From an uncultured Flavobacteriales bacterium (lineage in GTDB: Bacteria; Bacteroidota; Bacteroidia; Flavobacteriales_D; Sanyastnellaceae): 7,495 nucleotides of DNA. Of this stretch, positions 6,848 through 7,495 are shown piece after piece. The translations under genes were made by a program, and so were the position numbers. The stretch lies in the NCBI GenBank assembly GCA_913057815.1, contig CAJXOV010000105.1, forward strand, positions 1 to 7,495. Direction: 5' to 3'. The notes under the pieces are model-generated. The model worked only from the letters and a program-made list of their open reading frames with translations. It made no database searches and was not told the origin of the DNA. Each line of letters begins with the position of its first letter. The stretch's first letter is position 1.

Positions 6848-7117
6848 TTACCAACTGGCTTTTTTAACTCCCGGTATCAATCCTTTGTTAGCCATCTCTC
6901 TGAAGGTAACTCTTGATATTCCGAATTGTCTCATGTATCCTCTAGGTCTTCCAGTTAAATTACATCTATTATGTAATCTCACTTTTGCAGAATTTCTAGG
7001 TAACTTTTGCAACGCTTCCCAATCACCAGCTTCTTTAAGAGCTGCTCTTTTTTCAGCGTACACTTCAACTAATCTTTCACGCTTTCTCTCACGCGCTTTC
7101 ATTGATTCCTTAGCCAT
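6848..7117 (-). CDS. rpsN: 30S ribosomal protein S14 (uS14), zinc-independent form
   Basis: S14 is in the head of the 30S subunit beside S3 and S10 and is a late-assembly protein. The product is 89 residues. It starts [20 protein letters not shown] and ends IPGVKKASW. The rRNA-binding block is [20 protein letters not shown] (48-67). Only one cysteine is present (C52), so the two CxxC pairs of the short zinc-binding S14 are missing. The longer N-terminal helix region is that of the zinc-independent form. It is about 12 residues shorter than the 101-residue E. coli protein, a length common in Bacteroidota. It lies 5 bases after rplE and 23 bases before rpsH. Confidence 0.97.
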   Translation of the reverse strand: MAKESMKARERKRERLVEVYAEKRAALKEAGDWEALQKLPRNSAKVRLHNRCNLTGRPRGYMRQFGISRVTFREMANKGLIPGVKKASW

Positions 7118-7122
7118 TGGTA

Positions 7123-7495
7123 TTAATTTTTATTGAATGGAAAACCAAACGCGGTTAACAATGCCTTAGCCTCTTCATCAGTTTTAGCTGAAGTTACTAT
7201 GGTAATATCCATCCCATTTATATCTTTTATCTTATCGATATCTATTTCTGGAAAAATAATTTGTTCTTTGACTCCAAATGTAAAGTTACCTCTACCATCA
7301 AATCCTGAATTTTTCACACCTCTAAAATCTCTAGTTCGAGGCAAAGACACAGCAATCAACCTATCAAGAAACTCATACATCTTTTCTCTTCTAAGTGTTA
7401 CTTTAGTCGCTATCGGCATACCTTTTCTCAATTTGAAATTAGATACATCCTTTTTCGAAACACAAGCTACAGCCTTCTGACCTGAAATTGAAGTC
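7123..7495 (-). CDS. rplE: 50S ribosomal protein L5 (uL5), C-terminal part; 5' end beyond window
   Basis: L5 binds 5S rRNA and forms the central protuberance, contacting P-site tRNA and the 30S head through S13. The frame is open to the right edge of the window and gives 123 residues, beginning [20 protein letters not shown]. By comparison with E. coli L5 (about 179 residues), the first 55-60 residues are outside. Conserved blocks present are [60 protein letters not shown] and the end [24 protein letters not shown] at 7431 could be mistaken for a start, but the family sequence continues upstream through [10 protein letters not shown], so it is an internal leucine codon. It is followed by rpsN after 5 bases. 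Confidence 0.97.
   Translation of the reverse strand, partial: TSISGQKAVACVSKKDVSNFKLRKGMPIATKVTLRREKMYEFLDRLIAVSLPRTRDFRGVKNSGFDGRGNFTFGVKEQIIFPEIDIDKIKDINGMDITIVTSAKTDEEAKALLTAFGFPFNKN

Noticed and set aside
6885..7136. Plus-strand ORF antisense to rpsN.
   Set aside because: It lies opposite a conserved ribosomal gene and looks like a reverse-strand shadow, as does the plus-strand ORF at 7133-7480 opposite rplE.
7123..7431. A complete 102-residue protein starting from TTG at 7431.
   Set aside because: The frame stays open to the window edge, and the upstream residues [10 protein letters not shown] are conserved L5 sequence. The TTG is an internal leucine and the gene is cut by the window.

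Overview
This window is one continuous piece of the bacterial ribosomal-protein supercluster (spc operon running into the alpha operon). Every gene lies on the minus strand, so transcription runs from right to left. The protein sequences and gene order point to an AT-rich member of the Bacteroidota, most like Cytophagales by memory of the S4 and RpoA sequences. Supporting signs are: no adk between secY and map; no recognisable Shine-Dalgarno sequence before any start; cysteine-poor (zinc-independent) forms of L36, S14 and S4; and a glycine-rich stretch before the SecY plug. The exact genus cannot be read from the sequence.

In transcription order (high to low coordinates) the genes are: rplE (5' part cut by the window edge), rpsN, rpsH, rplF, rplR, rpsE, rpmD, rplO, secY, map, infA, rpmJ, rpsM, rpsK, rpsD and the first 101 codons of rpoA. 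rpmD (59 aa) and rpmJ (38 aa) are short genes that are easily missed. Intergenic gaps are 4 to 25 bases and no genes overlap. There is no gene-free stretch over 300 bases, no rho-independent terminator, no RNA gene, no mobile element and no CRISPR array.

The genes work together as a gene-expression unit. Most encode ribosomal proteins of both subunits (L5, S14, S8, L6, L18, S5, L30, L15, L36, S13, S11, S4). infA supplies initiation factor IF-1, map trims the initiator methionine of new proteins, secY is the membrane channel for exported proteins, and rpoA is the RNA polymerase alpha subunit.

The leftmost 35 bases are not genomic. Positions 2-35 match the Illumina Nextera read-2 transposase adapter, including the 19-bp Tn5 mosaic end. 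It breaks rpoA and creates false reading frames on both strands. This is the most practically important observation. I found no undescribed biological system. The remaining points are modest: a candidate Bacteroidota-type promoter between secY and map, a small hairpin just before rpsK, and the zinc-free ribosomal protein set.
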